Shown here piece after piece: positions 30,813-39,628 of a stretch of DNA of 64,000 bases. The translations under genes and the position numbers were made by a program. How positions within the stretch are numbered: the stretch's first letter is position 1; the number at the start of each line of letters is the position of its first letter. The stretch comes from Marinomonas rhizomae (lineage in GTDB: Bacteria > Pseudomonadota > Gammaproteobacteria > Pseudomonadales > Marinomonadaceae): contig NZ_CP073343.1 of the NCBI RefSeq assembly GCF_024397855.1, forward strand, positions 2,666,001-2,730,000, read 5' to 3'. The notes under the pieces were generated by a model, which was not told the origin of the DNA, made no database searches, and worked only from the letters and a program-made list of their open reading frames with translations.

Positions 30813-31841
30813 TCACTGTTTGTCATCTATGTTCTCATCTTGCTGAATAGCGTTAGCTTGTTCTGTGGACTCTACTTGATCATTCGATTGAGCATCTCGG
30901 TAAGCGCGGTTACTGGCTTGCTGGCGCTGCGGTACAGCCGCTGCCAATCTAGCCTGCCTTTCGGCCTCTTTCTTCGCTTTCGCCTCTTCAACCAAACGCT
31001 CTTCATGAGCAATCATGTCTGGTGTTTCCATGACGTAAGGCCCAATAGCACCCGTTCTTACATCATTTAAAAAAACTTCCGCCGCTTTATGCATGTCAAC
31101 TTTACCGCCTGCACGCAAAGCGCCTCGTTTAGAACCAATCACTTTTAGCACTTCAAAAGGATCTGCAGAGATTTCTTTTAACTTATAGCGTGTTGTTAGC
31201 GACTCTAAATAGTCTGCAATAAAAAACTTCAGTCCCGCCAACGCCACATCTTCGTAATCAATCGCTGTATCACGAACAGCCCCGGTGACAGCCAAACGAT
31301 AACTGGCATCTGGGTTTTCAATTTTTGGCCACAAAATACCTGGTGTGTCTAATATCTGAAAGCCATTGGTTACTTTCAGCTTTTGCTGAGACTTAGTAAC
31401 AGCTGGCTCATCACCGACTTTCGCCACTCGACGACCTAATAAAGCATTCATTAAGCTGGATTTCCCAACGTTGGGAATGCCTGCAATCATGGCTCTAATT
31501 GGCTTTTCCGCACTGCCTCTATGGGGAACCATCTGGCTAACCCATTGACTAATTCGACCAACATCGGCTTTATCTAGTGTAGAAAATGGATGAGCCAAAA
31601 CAGACTCATTTCCACGCCAGTGCTCTAACCATAAGTCTAGTCTAGCTTTGTCTGCTAGGTCTTTTTTATTCAAGAGACGAAGAACAGGAACCTCTCCACG
31701 CAAAGTATTAAGCATAGGGTTCTGGCTGGAATCGGGGATACGGGCATCCAATACCTCGATAACGATATCTACTTGCGTCATAACTTCTTCGATTTCTCGA
31801 CGCGCTTTATTCATGTGCCCTGGATACCACTGAACGCTCAA
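30813..31841 (-). CDS. ylqF: ribosome biogenesis GTPase YlqF/RbgA
   Basis: Circularly permuted GTPase acting in late large-subunit assembly. 342 residues; G motifs appear in permuted order: NKKDLAD (G4) first, then GIPNVGKSSLMNALL (G1) and LDTPGILWP (G3). N terminus VQWYPGHMNKARREIEE is diagnostic. The C-terminal 50 residues are charged and Gln-rich, unlike the core. First gene of a three-gene minus-strand unit. Confidence 0.95.
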   Translation of the reverse strand: MSVQWYPGHMNKARREIEEVMTQVDIVIEVLDARIPDSSQNPMLNTLRGEVPVLRLLNKKDLADKARLDLWLEHWRGNESVLAHPFSTLDKADVGRISQWVSQMVPHRGSAEKPIRAMIAGIPNVGKSSLMNALLGRRVAKVGDEPAVTKSQQKLKVTNGFQILDTPGILWPKIENPDASYRLAVTGAVRDTAIDYEDVALAGLKFFIADYLESLTTRYKLKEISADPFEVLKVIGSKRGALRAGGKVDMHKAAEVFLNDVRTGAIGPYVMETPDMIAHEERLVEEAKAKKEAERQARLAAAVPQRQQASNRAYRDAQSNDQVESTEQANAIQQDENIDDKQ

Positions 31842-31974
31842 CCTAACTCCCCTATTCTAACCAAGTCTTTTTCGGTGGCGGATTCTACCATAAGTTCATA
31901 CAAGATAGAGAAAATACTACGCGCACAAAGCAAGATCGTTAAGAATACATTTAATTGTAGTGATCACCTCAAAT

Positions 31975-32015
31975 CTGATCTAAGTCAAGGAGGCTGATTG
32001 AAAAATATCTATACT
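31975..32015 (+). promoter_or_regulatory. candidate class II FNR/ANR-dependent promoter
   Basis: CTGAT CTAA GTCAA (31975-31988) matches the FNR consensus TTGAT-N4-ATCAA at eight of ten positions. A TATACT -10 box lies at 32010-32015. If transcription starts near 32022-32023, the FNR site centre (31981.5) is at about -41, the standard class II position. The palindrome could also affect ylqF on the other strand. Confidence 0.55.
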
Positions 32016-32021
32016 CGTCTA

Positions 32022-32156
32022 TTCCAGATAACGATAGCGAGGAATCTGCACCGAGCTTAAGTCGTTTATTTGGTTGTTCTCTCGATCGGGTCTGCTATGA
32101 ACCTCATAGCACAAAGGCCCATTAGCCGAGGCTGTGTGTGGCCTCGGCTCTTTTCA
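32022..32156 (+). ncRNA. candidate small RNA, about 135 nt, Rho-independent end
   Basis: Plus-strand transcript unit in a gap between two minus-strand genes: candidate FNR promoter, then a hairpin TGCTATGA/TCATAGCA (32093-32100 with 32104-32111), then a strong terminator AGCCGAGGC/GCCTCGGCT (32124-32132 with 32141-32149) followed by CTTTTC. No plus-strand gene precedes the terminator, so it has no other obvious client. No convincing coding frame with a ribosome binding site is inside. The terminator stem overlaps the 3' end of acpH on the opposite strand. Prediction from sequence only. Confidence 0.5.
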
Positions 32157-32721
32157 TTTCCAGCGCCACATAATCCAACAAATCTGGGTATAAAGATAAA
32201 AATGGTGCTTCAGCCTGAGCTATCACACTTGGTAAGTCATCAACAAAACCTTGCAAATGCTCACCATGTTTCCAGCGCCGCATAATAGAACGAATGGCTT
32301 TATCTACTCCTTCCATCGTCCCTAAATTAGACAACCAGTTTTCATGCTCTAATGAGCGAATCATGCTCTTCAGACGATCAGGACTACGATCCTTATCTTT
32401 CACCAATCCAACTAACGCTTGATCACAAAATTTCTCCAGAGAAACATCACTGAATCGGCCCCAATATTGAATGAGCCAATAGTCCATCGCGATATCTTGT
32501 ACTATGCCCGAAAAACGACGACGACCTTTGCGGGACATTGAGCGGAATAACAAACTGGCCTCGTGCTTATCGACCATGACGTCCACTTTTTGATGAAGAC
32601 GCCAGCCAACCAGCAAATCAGAGTCCAGTTGATTAGCGTCAACTGAAAAGTCTCCCAGCAAATTACCAACCCAAGAAGTATTCGTAACTGATGCAATGTG
32701 CAGATGGGCAAAATAATTCAT
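32122..32721 (-). CDS. acpH: acyl carrier protein phosphodiesterase family (DUF479)
   Basis: 199-residue protein of the AcpH family, which removes the 4'-phosphopantetheine group from acyl carrier protein. It shares with E. coli AcpH the start MNYFAHLHIA, GNLLGDFSVD, RLHQKVDVMVDKH, and the metal-site region DIAMDYWLIQYW. The last codons are encoded by the stem of the plus-strand terminator described above. Its physiological role remains debated in the literature. Confidence 0.85.
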   Translation of the reverse strand: MNYFAHLHIASVTNTSWVGNLLGDFSVDANQLDSDLLVGWRLHQKVDVMVDKHEASLLFRSMSRKGRRRFSGIVQDIAMDYWLIQYWGRFSDVSLEKFCDQALVGLVKDKDRSPDRLKSMIRSLEHENWLSNLGTMEGVDKAIRSIMRRWKHGEHLQGFVDDLPSVIAQAEAPFLSLYPDLLDYVALEMKRAEATHSLG

Positions 32722-32942
32722 ATCAACCTATTTTGTTGAGAGCATCTTTTAAATAAAACACAATTCAACTTAAATTGTATTCAAACTCGTTAGTCTTGCT
32801 GTCTTTTTGCTCATTTTTTTGTAAAAATGCTGAGTCGTCTTAATGGTCAAGATTTGTAAATGCCAAATTCTATGCATCTTATCAATTCTTTATCCATCTA
32901 ATACAAGCAACCACACCCCACTACATAATGAGACCTGAAATA

Positions 32943-34472
32943 ATGAAAATGAAGGTTATTATAGTCTGCTGCTTAACCCTACTCTTCTGGAATAAGGCAA
33001 CAGCAACAACACTAAAAATGGCCTTTGATGCGGACCCGATTTCACTAGATCCGCACGAACAACTGTCAGAAGGCACACTACAGTTTTCTCACCTTGCTTT
33101 TGATCCTTTATTACGCTGGGAAAAAAATGGTCAAATCGAACCTCGCTTAGCAACTAATTGGGAGCGAATCGACAATAAAACAATGCGCTTCCATTTACGC
33201 CACCATGTCACCTTTAGAACAGGCAACCCATTTACCGCCAAAGACGTGGTTTACACCATAGAGCGACTTAAAAAGTCTCCTGATTTTCGCGCCATGTTCG
33301 ACACTATAGAATCCGCATCCATGGTCGATGAATACACGGTTGATGTCCACTCAACCTACACCAATCCATTGCTACTCAACATAATGACGTATGTTTTTCC
33401 AATGGATAAGATCTTCTACCAAAACCAAGACCAAATCATTAAGTATGGTGAAACATTCGCCTCTCGAAATGTCTCTGGAACCGGCCCGTTTATTCTAACG
33501 GAGCGAGAGTTAGGCAGTCGCATGGAGCTCAAACGCAACCCTAACTACTGGGATAAAGACTCCGGCGGTAACATAGATAAAATCATACTTACTCCAATTC
33601 GAGCCGATTCAACAAGATTAGCCGCGCTTTTGTCTGGGGATGTTGATTTCATTTTTCCCGTTTCCCCCATTGACATTGAACGAACAAAAAAAATCAAAGG
33701 CATTCAGCTGGTTACCTTACCTAGCACGCGTATTTTATTACTACACATGAACCAAAAACGCCGAAAGGAATTTCAAGACATCAGAGTCCGAAAGGCCATT
33801 AATTTAGCCATTAACCAACCTCTGATTGTCGAAAAAATCCTCAAAGGCTATGCCACCCCAGCAGGGCAATTGAGCGCTGACAGATTTCTAGGTCATATCA
33901 ATGGTTTAGAACCAGAATACGACGTAGGTAAAGCGTTACAACTTATGAAGGAAGCTGGGTACGAAAACGGCTTCCGTATCAGTATGATGGCACCCAATAA
34001 TCGCTACATGAACGATGAAAAAGTCGCTCAGGCGATTACAGCTATGCTGTCTAGAATCAATATCACTGTCGATTTAAAAACGCTTCCTAAAGCGCAGTAC
34101 TTTAAAGAATTCGATAACCACAGCGCCGACATGATGATGTTAGGCTGGCAATCAGACACCATGGATTCCAACAACCTATTTGAGTTTATAATTGCCTGTC
34201 CAGATGCCAAAACTGGTCTAGGCGCCTATAATGCCAGTGAATATTGTAAACCTTCTATTGATGACGATATCCGTCAAGCAAACCGAGAAATGAACCCAGA
34301 AAGACGTATTCGTCTGATGCAACAAATAGAACGAACCATATATAATGATGCGGCAATTGTGCCATTATATTGGCAATCCCTTATTTGGGCAGCGAAAGAT
34401 AACGTCAAAATACAAGATATAGTCAATGATCAAAACTATCCCCATATAGGAGATCTATTCATTGAAGAATAG
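32943..34472 (+). CDS. dipeptide/oligopeptide ABC transporter substrate-binding protein
   Basis: Periplasmic binding protein of family 5 (DppA/OppA type). It has a signal peptide ending near KATATT, then LKMAFDADPISLDPHEQ, HVTFRTGNPFTAKDVVYTIERLK and DIRVRKAINLAINQPLIVEKIL, all typical. About 509 residues. Several ATGs crowd the start; 32943 was chosen without a strong ribosome binding site. First gene of a five-gene transporter operon with its own LysR gene at the end. Ligand not predictable beyond peptide-like compounds. Confidence 0.88.
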   Translation: MKMKVIIVCCLTLLFWNKATATTLKMAFDADPISLDPHEQLSEGTLQFSHLAFDPLLRWEKNGQIEPRLATNWERIDNKTMRFHLRHHVTFRTGNPFTAKDVVYTIERLKKSPDFRAMFDTIESASMVDEYTVDVHSTYTNPLLLNIMTYVFPMDKIFYQNQDQIIKYGETFASRNVSGTGPFILTERELGSRMELKRNPNYWDKDSGGNIDKIILTPIRADSTRLAALLSGDVDFIFPVSPIDIERTKKIKGIQLVTLPSTRILLLHMNQKRRKEFQDIRVRKAINLAINQPLIVEKILKGYATPAGQLSADRFLGHINGLEPEYDVGKALQLMKEAGYENGFRISMMAPNNRYMNDEKVAQAITAMLSRINITVDLKTLPKAQYFKEFDNHSADMMMLGWQSDTMDSNNLFEFIIACPDAKTGLGAYNASEYCKPSIDDDIRQANREMNPERRIRLMQQIERTIYNDAAIVPLYWQSLIWAAKDNVKIQDIVNDQNYPHIGDLFIEE

Positions 34473-34547
34473 TCAATACACCCAACTCCTTAAGGGATTT
34501 CATCAAAACAGCAACATGCCAATAACCAATGGGAATACCCTTATCTA

Positions 34548-35528
34548 ATGCTGATTTTTTTACTCCGCCGCTTGATGCAAGCTTGCTTTGTTATGATCAT
34601 CATTAGTCTGATCAGCTTCGCTATACAAGATAAACTAGGCGACCCAGTGCAACAAATGGTTGGCATGACTGTATCCCAAGAAGAGCGTAATCTGATACGT
34701 GATGACCTTGGCTTGAACGATGGCTTCTTTATTCAATATTGGCGTTTTGCGAAAGGCGCCATCCATGGTGATCTAGGTACTTCTTACTACTATAAAGAGC
34801 CCACTCTCGACGTTATTCTTGAAAAGCTACCAGCAACATTAGAATTAGCCTTTTGCGCCATCGTATTAGTGGTCATTGTTGCTACGCCTTGTGGTGTTCT
34901 AGCAGCAATAAAGCCCAAACATGTGCTTTCTCGTTTATTGATGATTATCAGCTCCATCGGCCTATCGGTTCCTATCTTCATTATTGCTATTCTAATGGTG
35001 TATATTTTTTCCATTGAGTTGAATTTGGCTCCCAGCTTTGGACGCGGCAACACAGTCGAAGTATTTGGCTTATGGGAAAGTGGTCTATTCACAAAAGATG
35101 GTCTGAAGCACTTGTTACTGCCCAGTCTATCTCTTGCGATTGCTTTAATGCCGATTTTCGTTCGCTTAATACGCGCAGAAATGATGGAAGTTTTGCAGTC
35201 CGAATATATCCGTTTCGCCTGGTCAAAAGGCCTATCCGCTCGACGAATTTATTTTAAACACGCCTTAAAAAATACGATGTTACCCGTCATAACAGTAGGT
35301 GGAATTCAAGCCGGAACATTAGTGGCTTACACCATTCTAACCGAAACTATTTTTCAATGGCCCGGAATGGGTTTTTTGTTTATGGACGCCGTTAGCCGAG
35401 TCGATACTCCACTCGTTTCAGCTTACTTAATCGTTGTCGGTGGCATTTTTGTTATTACTAACACCGTGGTGGATTTAATCTATGGGTTAGTTAATCCCAC
35501 TGTACGCTTAGCGAGCCACGGACTATGA
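34548..35528 (+). CDS. DppB-type ABC transporter permease
   Basis: Inner-membrane permease, 326 residues with six helices. Family features are MLIFLLRRLMQACFVMIIISLISF, the conserved EERNLIRDDLGLN periplasmic loop, and the EAA loop EYIRFAWSKGLSARRIYFKHALKN that docks the ATPase. Overlaps the next permease gene by 4 nt. Confidence 0.92.
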   Translation: MLIFLLRRLMQACFVMIIISLISFAIQDKLGDPVQQMVGMTVSQEERNLIRDDLGLNDGFFIQYWRFAKGAIHGDLGTSYYYKEPTLDVILEKLPATLELAFCAIVLVVIVATPCGVLAAIKPKHVLSRLLMIISSIGLSVPIFIIAILMVYIFSIELNLAPSFGRGNTVEVFGLWESGLFTKDGLKHLLLPSLSLAIALMPIFVRLIRAEMMEVLQSEYIRFAWSKGLSARRIYFKHALKNTMLPVITVGGIQAGTLVAYTILTETIFQWPGMGFLFMDAVSRVDTPLVSAYLIVVGGIFVITNTVVDLIYGLVNPTVRLASHGL

Positions 35529-36463
35529 AGTACACGAAAAAAGACCTCTTTCACCCAGCTTCAGGCAGCCGCTGGAGCCATATTGTATCGGGCTTTGTGG
35601 GCGACAAACTCGCGATGCTGGCGCTGATCGTCTTCATTTTTTACTGCCTAATTGCCCTACTCGCACCATTGGTTGCTCCCTACGACATCGTTGACCCTGC
35701 GTTTATGGATCTAATGAATGCAGAGATCGCTCCAAGCTGGATCAGTGATGACAACCGCTTTTTACTAGGCACTGATGCGCAAGGCAGAGACTTACTATCA
35801 GTTATTTTATATGGCACACGTTTATCGCTCACCATCGGTATTTGCGCTGTCTTAATACAAGCCACACTGGGTATTTGCATCGGTCTGATGGCAGGGTATT
35901 TAGGTGGCCGTATTGATAACTTTCTAATGCGCTGTGCGGATATTCAATTGTCTTTCTCAAACATGATGGTTGCAATTGTGTTCTTAGCCATTTTCCAATC
36001 TCTATTTGGTATGGCTCGATACCAACAACTCGCTATGGTCATTTTGATTCTGGTTATAGGCTTAACTGAATGGCCTCTCTTTGCACGCACCATTCGAGCG
36101 TCAGTACTTGCAGAAAAGCAAAAAGAGTATGTTGATGCCGCTAGAGTGATGGGCATTAGTTCAAAGCGAATCATGTTTCGCCATATTTTACCCAACACGC
36201 TCTCTCCCATTCTGGTGATCTTTACCGTCCAAATTGCAAACGCCATTGTCGCTGAAGCCGCGCTCTCTTTTTTAGGTCTAGGTATGCCTGCAACGGAGCC
36301 TTCCCTCGGCTCACTTATTTCAGCTGGTTTTGCCTATATGTTTGCCGGCTCTTGGTGGATTTGTGTCATACCAAGCATCACACTGATCATTTTAATTCTA
36401 GCCATGAATTTACTGGGTGATTGGTTGCGCGACCATCTAAACCCAAGGACATATAAAGACTAA
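35525..36463 (+). CDS. DppC-type ABC transporter permease
   Basis: Second inner-membrane permease, 312 residues. Markers are LGTDAQGRDLLSVILYGTRLSLTIG, the EAA loop EYVDAARVMGISSKRIMFRHILPN and AEAALSFLGLGMPATEPSLGSLI. Forms a heterodimer with the preceding permease. Its stop is 2 nt before a 143-bp palindromic repeat that separates it from the ATPase genes. Confidence 0.92.
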   Translation: MKYTKKDLFHPASGSRWSHIVSGFVGDKLAMLALIVFIFYCLIALLAPLVAPYDIVDPAFMDLMNAEIAPSWISDDNRFLLGTDAQGRDLLSVILYGTRLSLTIGICAVLIQATLGICIGLMAGYLGGRIDNFLMRCADIQLSFSNMMVAIVFLAIFQSLFGMARYQQLAMVILILVIGLTEWPLFARTIRASVLAEKQKEYVDAARVMGISSKRIMFRHILPNTLSPILVIFTVQIANAIVAEAALSFLGLGMPATEPSLGSLISAGFAYMFAGSWWICVIPSITLIILILAMNLLGDWLRDHLNPRTYKD

Positions 36464-36465
36464 TA

Positions 36466-36608
36466 TGAGACCTTTTACACGATGTCACGAGCGCAGCAAA
36501 GACGAGGCAAAAATAGATGAGAAAGTGGAGTTTATAGAGCATAAATGAGCATTTTGAGTCTATTTTTAACAAAGTATTGGCAAGCACAGCAGTCGTGCAA
36601 AGGTCTCA
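36466..36608. repeat. 143-bp palindromic repeat (MITE-like) inside the transporter operon
   Basis: Begins TGAGACCTTTTACACGA and ends TCGTGCAAAGGTCTCA, imperfect inverses of each other. Internally AAAAATAGA (36509-36517) pairs with TCTATTTTT (36559-36567), and TTTAT pairs with ATAAA at the centre. The layout recalls the dispersed 100-150-bp palindromic repeats seen in many marine gammaproteobacteria, from memory only. No coding capacity. It ends one base before the ATG of the following ATPase gene, whose AAAGG ribosome binding site is therefore part of the repeat end. Confidence 0.75.
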
Positions 36609-36609
36609 C

Positions 36610-37608
36610 ATGAATTTATTAAGCGTCAGTCACCTACACGTAAACTTTCACATGAAAGAACAGGAGCTCGCGGCTCTTATTGACGTCAGCTTCACTTTAA
36701 ACCGTGGTGAGCGAATTGCTATCGTTGGTGAATCTGGGGCTGGAAAATCGGTTTTAGGCTTCTCAATTGTTAATTTAATTGGTAAACCTGGGTATATAGA
36801 ATCTGGTTCCATTAAATTGGAAAACAAAGAAATTACCAAGATGAATTTACGTCAGTTGCAGGAAGTCCGTGGCAAGCGCATCGCCATGATTTTCCAAGAC
36901 CCAATGATGACACTGAATCCCGTACTCACCATTGGCGACCAGCTGGTTGAAACCATTCGTAGCCATACAAAAATCAATTACAAAGACGCGCGCAGCATTG
37001 CCATTGAAAAACTGCACCATGTGCAAATAGCATCCCCAGAAAAACGCTTTGATCAATACCCACATGAATTATCTGGCGGCATGAGACAGCGAGTTATCAT
37101 CGCTTCAGTATTGCTACTCAATCCAGACATCATTATTGCCGATGAACCAACCACGGCATTGGACGTCACCATTCAAGCGGAAATACTGCAGCTCTTACTG
37201 ACTATTTGTCGAGACAATGGCGTGGCACTAGTGTTGATTAGTCATGACCTTGGCGTGGTATCTAAAGTCGCTGAGCGCACTTTGGTAATGTATGCTGGCC
37301 ACGTTGTGGAAGAAGGCCCAACCCTAGAAATTATCAATGACCCCCAGCATCCCTATACGCAAGGATTACTGAATGCGTTACCTCAGATGACCTTGCCAGG
37401 TCAGCGCTTAAATCAAATCCAAGGCAGCATGCCATCGCTAGCAGAGCGCCCATCAGGTTGCGCATTCCATCCGCGCTGTCCTTATGCCACACAAAAATGT
37501 CGACAAGAGCAGCCACGTTTTATTTTCAGTGGCGTATCTAGCGTCGCCTGCTTTTTAGTAGAAGATATGCTGAATGAATTCGCCGATAAAGACCAGGAGG
37601 CAAGCTGA
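36610..37608 (+). CDS. DppD-type ABC transporter ATP-binding protein
   Basis: Cytoplasmic ATPase, 332 residues. Walker A GESGAGKS, signature LSGGMRQR, Walker [13 protein letters not shown], switch histidine VLISHDLG, and the peptide-transporter C-terminal cysteine motif [10 protein letters not shown]. The start [13 protein letters not shown] was chosen over an upstream TTG because AAAGG precedes it by 8 nt. Its ribosome binding site lies in the palindromic repeat. It overlaps the next gene's start by one base. Confidence 0.94.
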   Translation: MNLLSVSHLHVNFHMKEQELAALIDVSFTLNRGERIAIVGESGAGKSVLGFSIVNLIGKPGYIESGSIKLENKEITKMNLRQLQEVRGKRIAMIFQDPMMTLNPVLTIGDQLVETIRSHTKINYKDARSIAIEKLHHVQIASPEKRFDQYPHELSGGMRQRVIIASVLLLNPDIIIADEPTTALDVTIQAEILQLLLTICRDNGVALVLISHDLGVVSKVAERTLVMYAGHVVEEGPTLEIINDPQHPYTQGLLNALPQMTLPGQRLNQIQGSMPSLAERPSGCAFHPRCPYATQKCRQEQPRFIFSGVSSVACFLVEDMLNEFADKDQEAS

Positions 37609-38618
37609 TGGCTACCCCTCTCATTCAAATTAGCGGCTTAGAAAAAGCGTTTTCAGCAAACGAAAGCTGGCTGAGTCAATGGCGTTTTCGTCATGGCAAG
37701 CTAAAGAAACATAAGGACAGTGTTCATGCACTTAATGGCGTCAACCTTACAATTAACCAAGGTGAAACCCTGTGTGTTGTGGGCGAAACGGGCTGTGGAA
37801 AATCCACTCTTGCGCGGGTGATCATGGGACTGACGACACCTAGTGCGGGTGAAATACATTACCTAGATCAACGTATCGATCAATTAAACAACCGTCAGCG
37901 CATGTTTTTTAGGCGTCGTATGCAGATGGTTTTTCAGAACCCCTATGCTTCATTAAACCCTAGAATGACGGTTTACCAAACACTCAGCGAGCCGATCTCT
38001 TTTCACAACCCACAGTTATCACAGTCTCAAGTGGATGAGAACATTGATGAGCTATTAGAGTCTGTCGGGATTTCAGCCTCGAGCTCTGACCGCTATCCTC
38101 ATGAATTTTCAGGCGGTCAACGTCAGCGAATCAGCTTGGCTCGCGCACTATCGGTCGAGCCCGATTTTATTGTCGCTGATGAGCCGTTGTCTGCACTGGA
38201 TGTATCAGTTCAAGCACAAGTACTCAATTTGATGATGGACAAGCAAGAAGAGCGCAACCTTAGCTATCTCTTCATTACTCACGACTTAGCCGTTGTTGAA
38301 CATTTTGCCACCAGAGTGGCGGTGATGTACCTGGGTCGAATCTGTGAATTGGCTCCCACAGGAACTTTATTTAGCTCTCCAAAACACCCTTACACTCAAG
38401 CCTTGTTATCCGCCATTCCAAGGCTGGACAGCAATACCGCACAACCTATTCGTTTAATTGGCGAAGTACCAACACCAATAGAAAAACCCATTGGCTGTGT
38501 ATTTCAGGCACGTTGCCCTTACGCTAACCAACGCTGCTATGAAGCTTCACCAGCTATGACGTTACAAAGTGACGGCAGTAGCGTCGCTTGTCACGCCATT
38601 GAGGAGGATCGACTATGA
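37608..38618 (+). CDS. DppF-type ABC transporter ATP-binding protein
   Basis: Partner ATPase, 336 residues. Walker A GETGCGKST, signature FSGGQRQRIS, Walker B FIVADEPLSALDVS, and the cysteine motif CVFQARCPYA near the end. Works as a heterodimer with the preceding ATPase to drive peptide import. Followed after 49 nt by a LysR gene with a perfect ribosome binding site. Confidence 0.94.
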   Translation: MATPLIQISGLEKAFSANESWLSQWRFRHGKLKKHKDSVHALNGVNLTINQGETLCVVGETGCGKSTLARVIMGLTTPSAGEIHYLDQRIDQLNNRQRMFFRRRMQMVFQNPYASLNPRMTVYQTLSEPISFHNPQLSQSQVDENIDELLESVGISASSSDRYPHEFSGGQRQRISLARALSVEPDFIVADEPLSALDVSVQAQVLNLMMDKQEERNLSYLFITHDLAVVEHFATRVAVMYLGRICELAPTGTLFSSPKHPYTQALLSAIPRLDSNTAQPIRLIGEVPTPIEKPIGCVFQARCPYANQRCYEASPAMTLQSDGSSVACHAIEEDRL

Positions 38619-38667
38619 TTCTCTTACAGAGCACCTACTTTACGGCTTCCGCTTATCAGGAGGCCAC

Positions 38668-39603
38668 ATGGAAATAAGATGGCTTGAGGACTTTATTGCC
38701 CTTGCTAAAACACGTCATTTTTCACGTGCAGCAGATGAACAAAATGTAACCCAACCGACATTTAGTCGACGCATTAAGCTGCTCGAAGAAGAAATGCGCG
38801 TCACTTTAATAGACCGCAACACATTGCCTTTGTCTTTAACACCAGCGGGCGAAGTCTTCCTGCAAAGTGCAGAATTGATTACCAGACAACTAAGAGACAC
38901 CAAAGAGCGCTGCCAAGAAATTCGCAAGCAAGAAGAGTCTCAAGTACGCTTTGTGACGACACAAACTTTATTTCTCAGCTTTTATAAGGAAGTTATCGAG
39001 CCGTTTTGTGAAAGCATCGACATGGATCTCGACATTAATATGAAATCTAGCTCTTGGCTAGGTATCGACTTTGTTAACTCTTTAATGGATCAGCAATGCG
39101 ATATCATGCTCTGCTACTGGCATCCAGCCATTAACTTCATCCGCGCACTGGATGATGAACAATACGAGCATCTTGTTATTGCTGAAGAGACCCTAATTCC
39201 GTGCAGCGCCACGGATTCGACAGGGGAACCCAAGTTCACGCTTCCTGGTGCGAAACGCAAACCGTTGCCTTACATTGGTTATTACGAGAATTCATTCTTG
39301 CAGCCGGTCATTCACCACCATTTACAAAGGCAAAGAGATATCCCTCAATTACAAACATTGTCGGAGAATTATCATTCCGTCAGCATAAAGGCGATGGTGA
39401 AAGAAGGTTATGGCATTGGCTGGATTCCAAAACGTCTGATGTTAGACACATTGAACTATGGCAAGGTGGCTTTGGCAGGAGAAGAGAATTGGCATATCCC
39501 ACTTGAAATACGCCTTTACCGATCTAAGTTCAATCAGAACCCAAATCTCAACCAATTTTGGGAAGCCCTAAAGGGTAAAATCGCTAACAATGGCCCGCTT
39601 TAA
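38668..39603 (+). CDS. LysR-family regulator, HypT-like
   Basis: 311-residue LysR regulator. The helix-turn-helix start MEIRWLEDFIALAKTRHFSRAADEQNVTQPTFSRRIKLLE and the ending NPNLNQFWEAL resemble E. coli HypT (YjiE), a hypochlorite-responsive regulator. The resemblance is from memory and does not prove the same signal. AGGAGG lies 5 nt before the ATG. Location at the end of the peptide-transporter operon suggests it controls that operon, although LysR genes are more often divergent. Confidence 0.85.
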   Translation: MEIRWLEDFIALAKTRHFSRAADEQNVTQPTFSRRIKLLEEEMRVTLIDRNTLPLSLTPAGEVFLQSAELITRQLRDTKERCQEIRKQEESQVRFVTTQTLFLSFYKEVIEPFCESIDMDLDINMKSSSWLGIDFVNSLMDQQCDIMLCYWHPAINFIRALDDEQYEHLVIAEETLIPCSATDSTGEPKFTLPGAKRKPLPYIGYYENSFLQPVIHHHLQRQRDIPQLQTLSENYHSVSIKAMVKEGYGIGWIPKRLMLDTLNYGKVALAGEENWHIPLEIRLYRSKFNQNPNLNQFWEALKGKIANNGPL

Positions 39604-39615
39604 TGCGGGCTTTTT
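39593..39615 (+). terminator. terminator overlapping the LysR stop codon
   Basis: Stem GCCCGC (39593-39598) with GCGGGC (39605-39610), then TTTTT. The stem includes the last codons of the LysR gene. Confidence 0.85.
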
Positions 39616-39628
39616 ATGCCTTTTCCAA

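Noticed and set aside
32104..32113. CATAGCACAA in the small-RNA candidate also occurs in E. coli FnrS as I remember it
   Set aside because: Ten bases in an otherwise unalignable RNA is not evidence of homology.
32070..32285. 71-codon plus-strand frame running through the small-RNA candidate into acpH
   Set aside because: It reads through the terminator hairpin and antisense to acpH, with no ribosome binding site.
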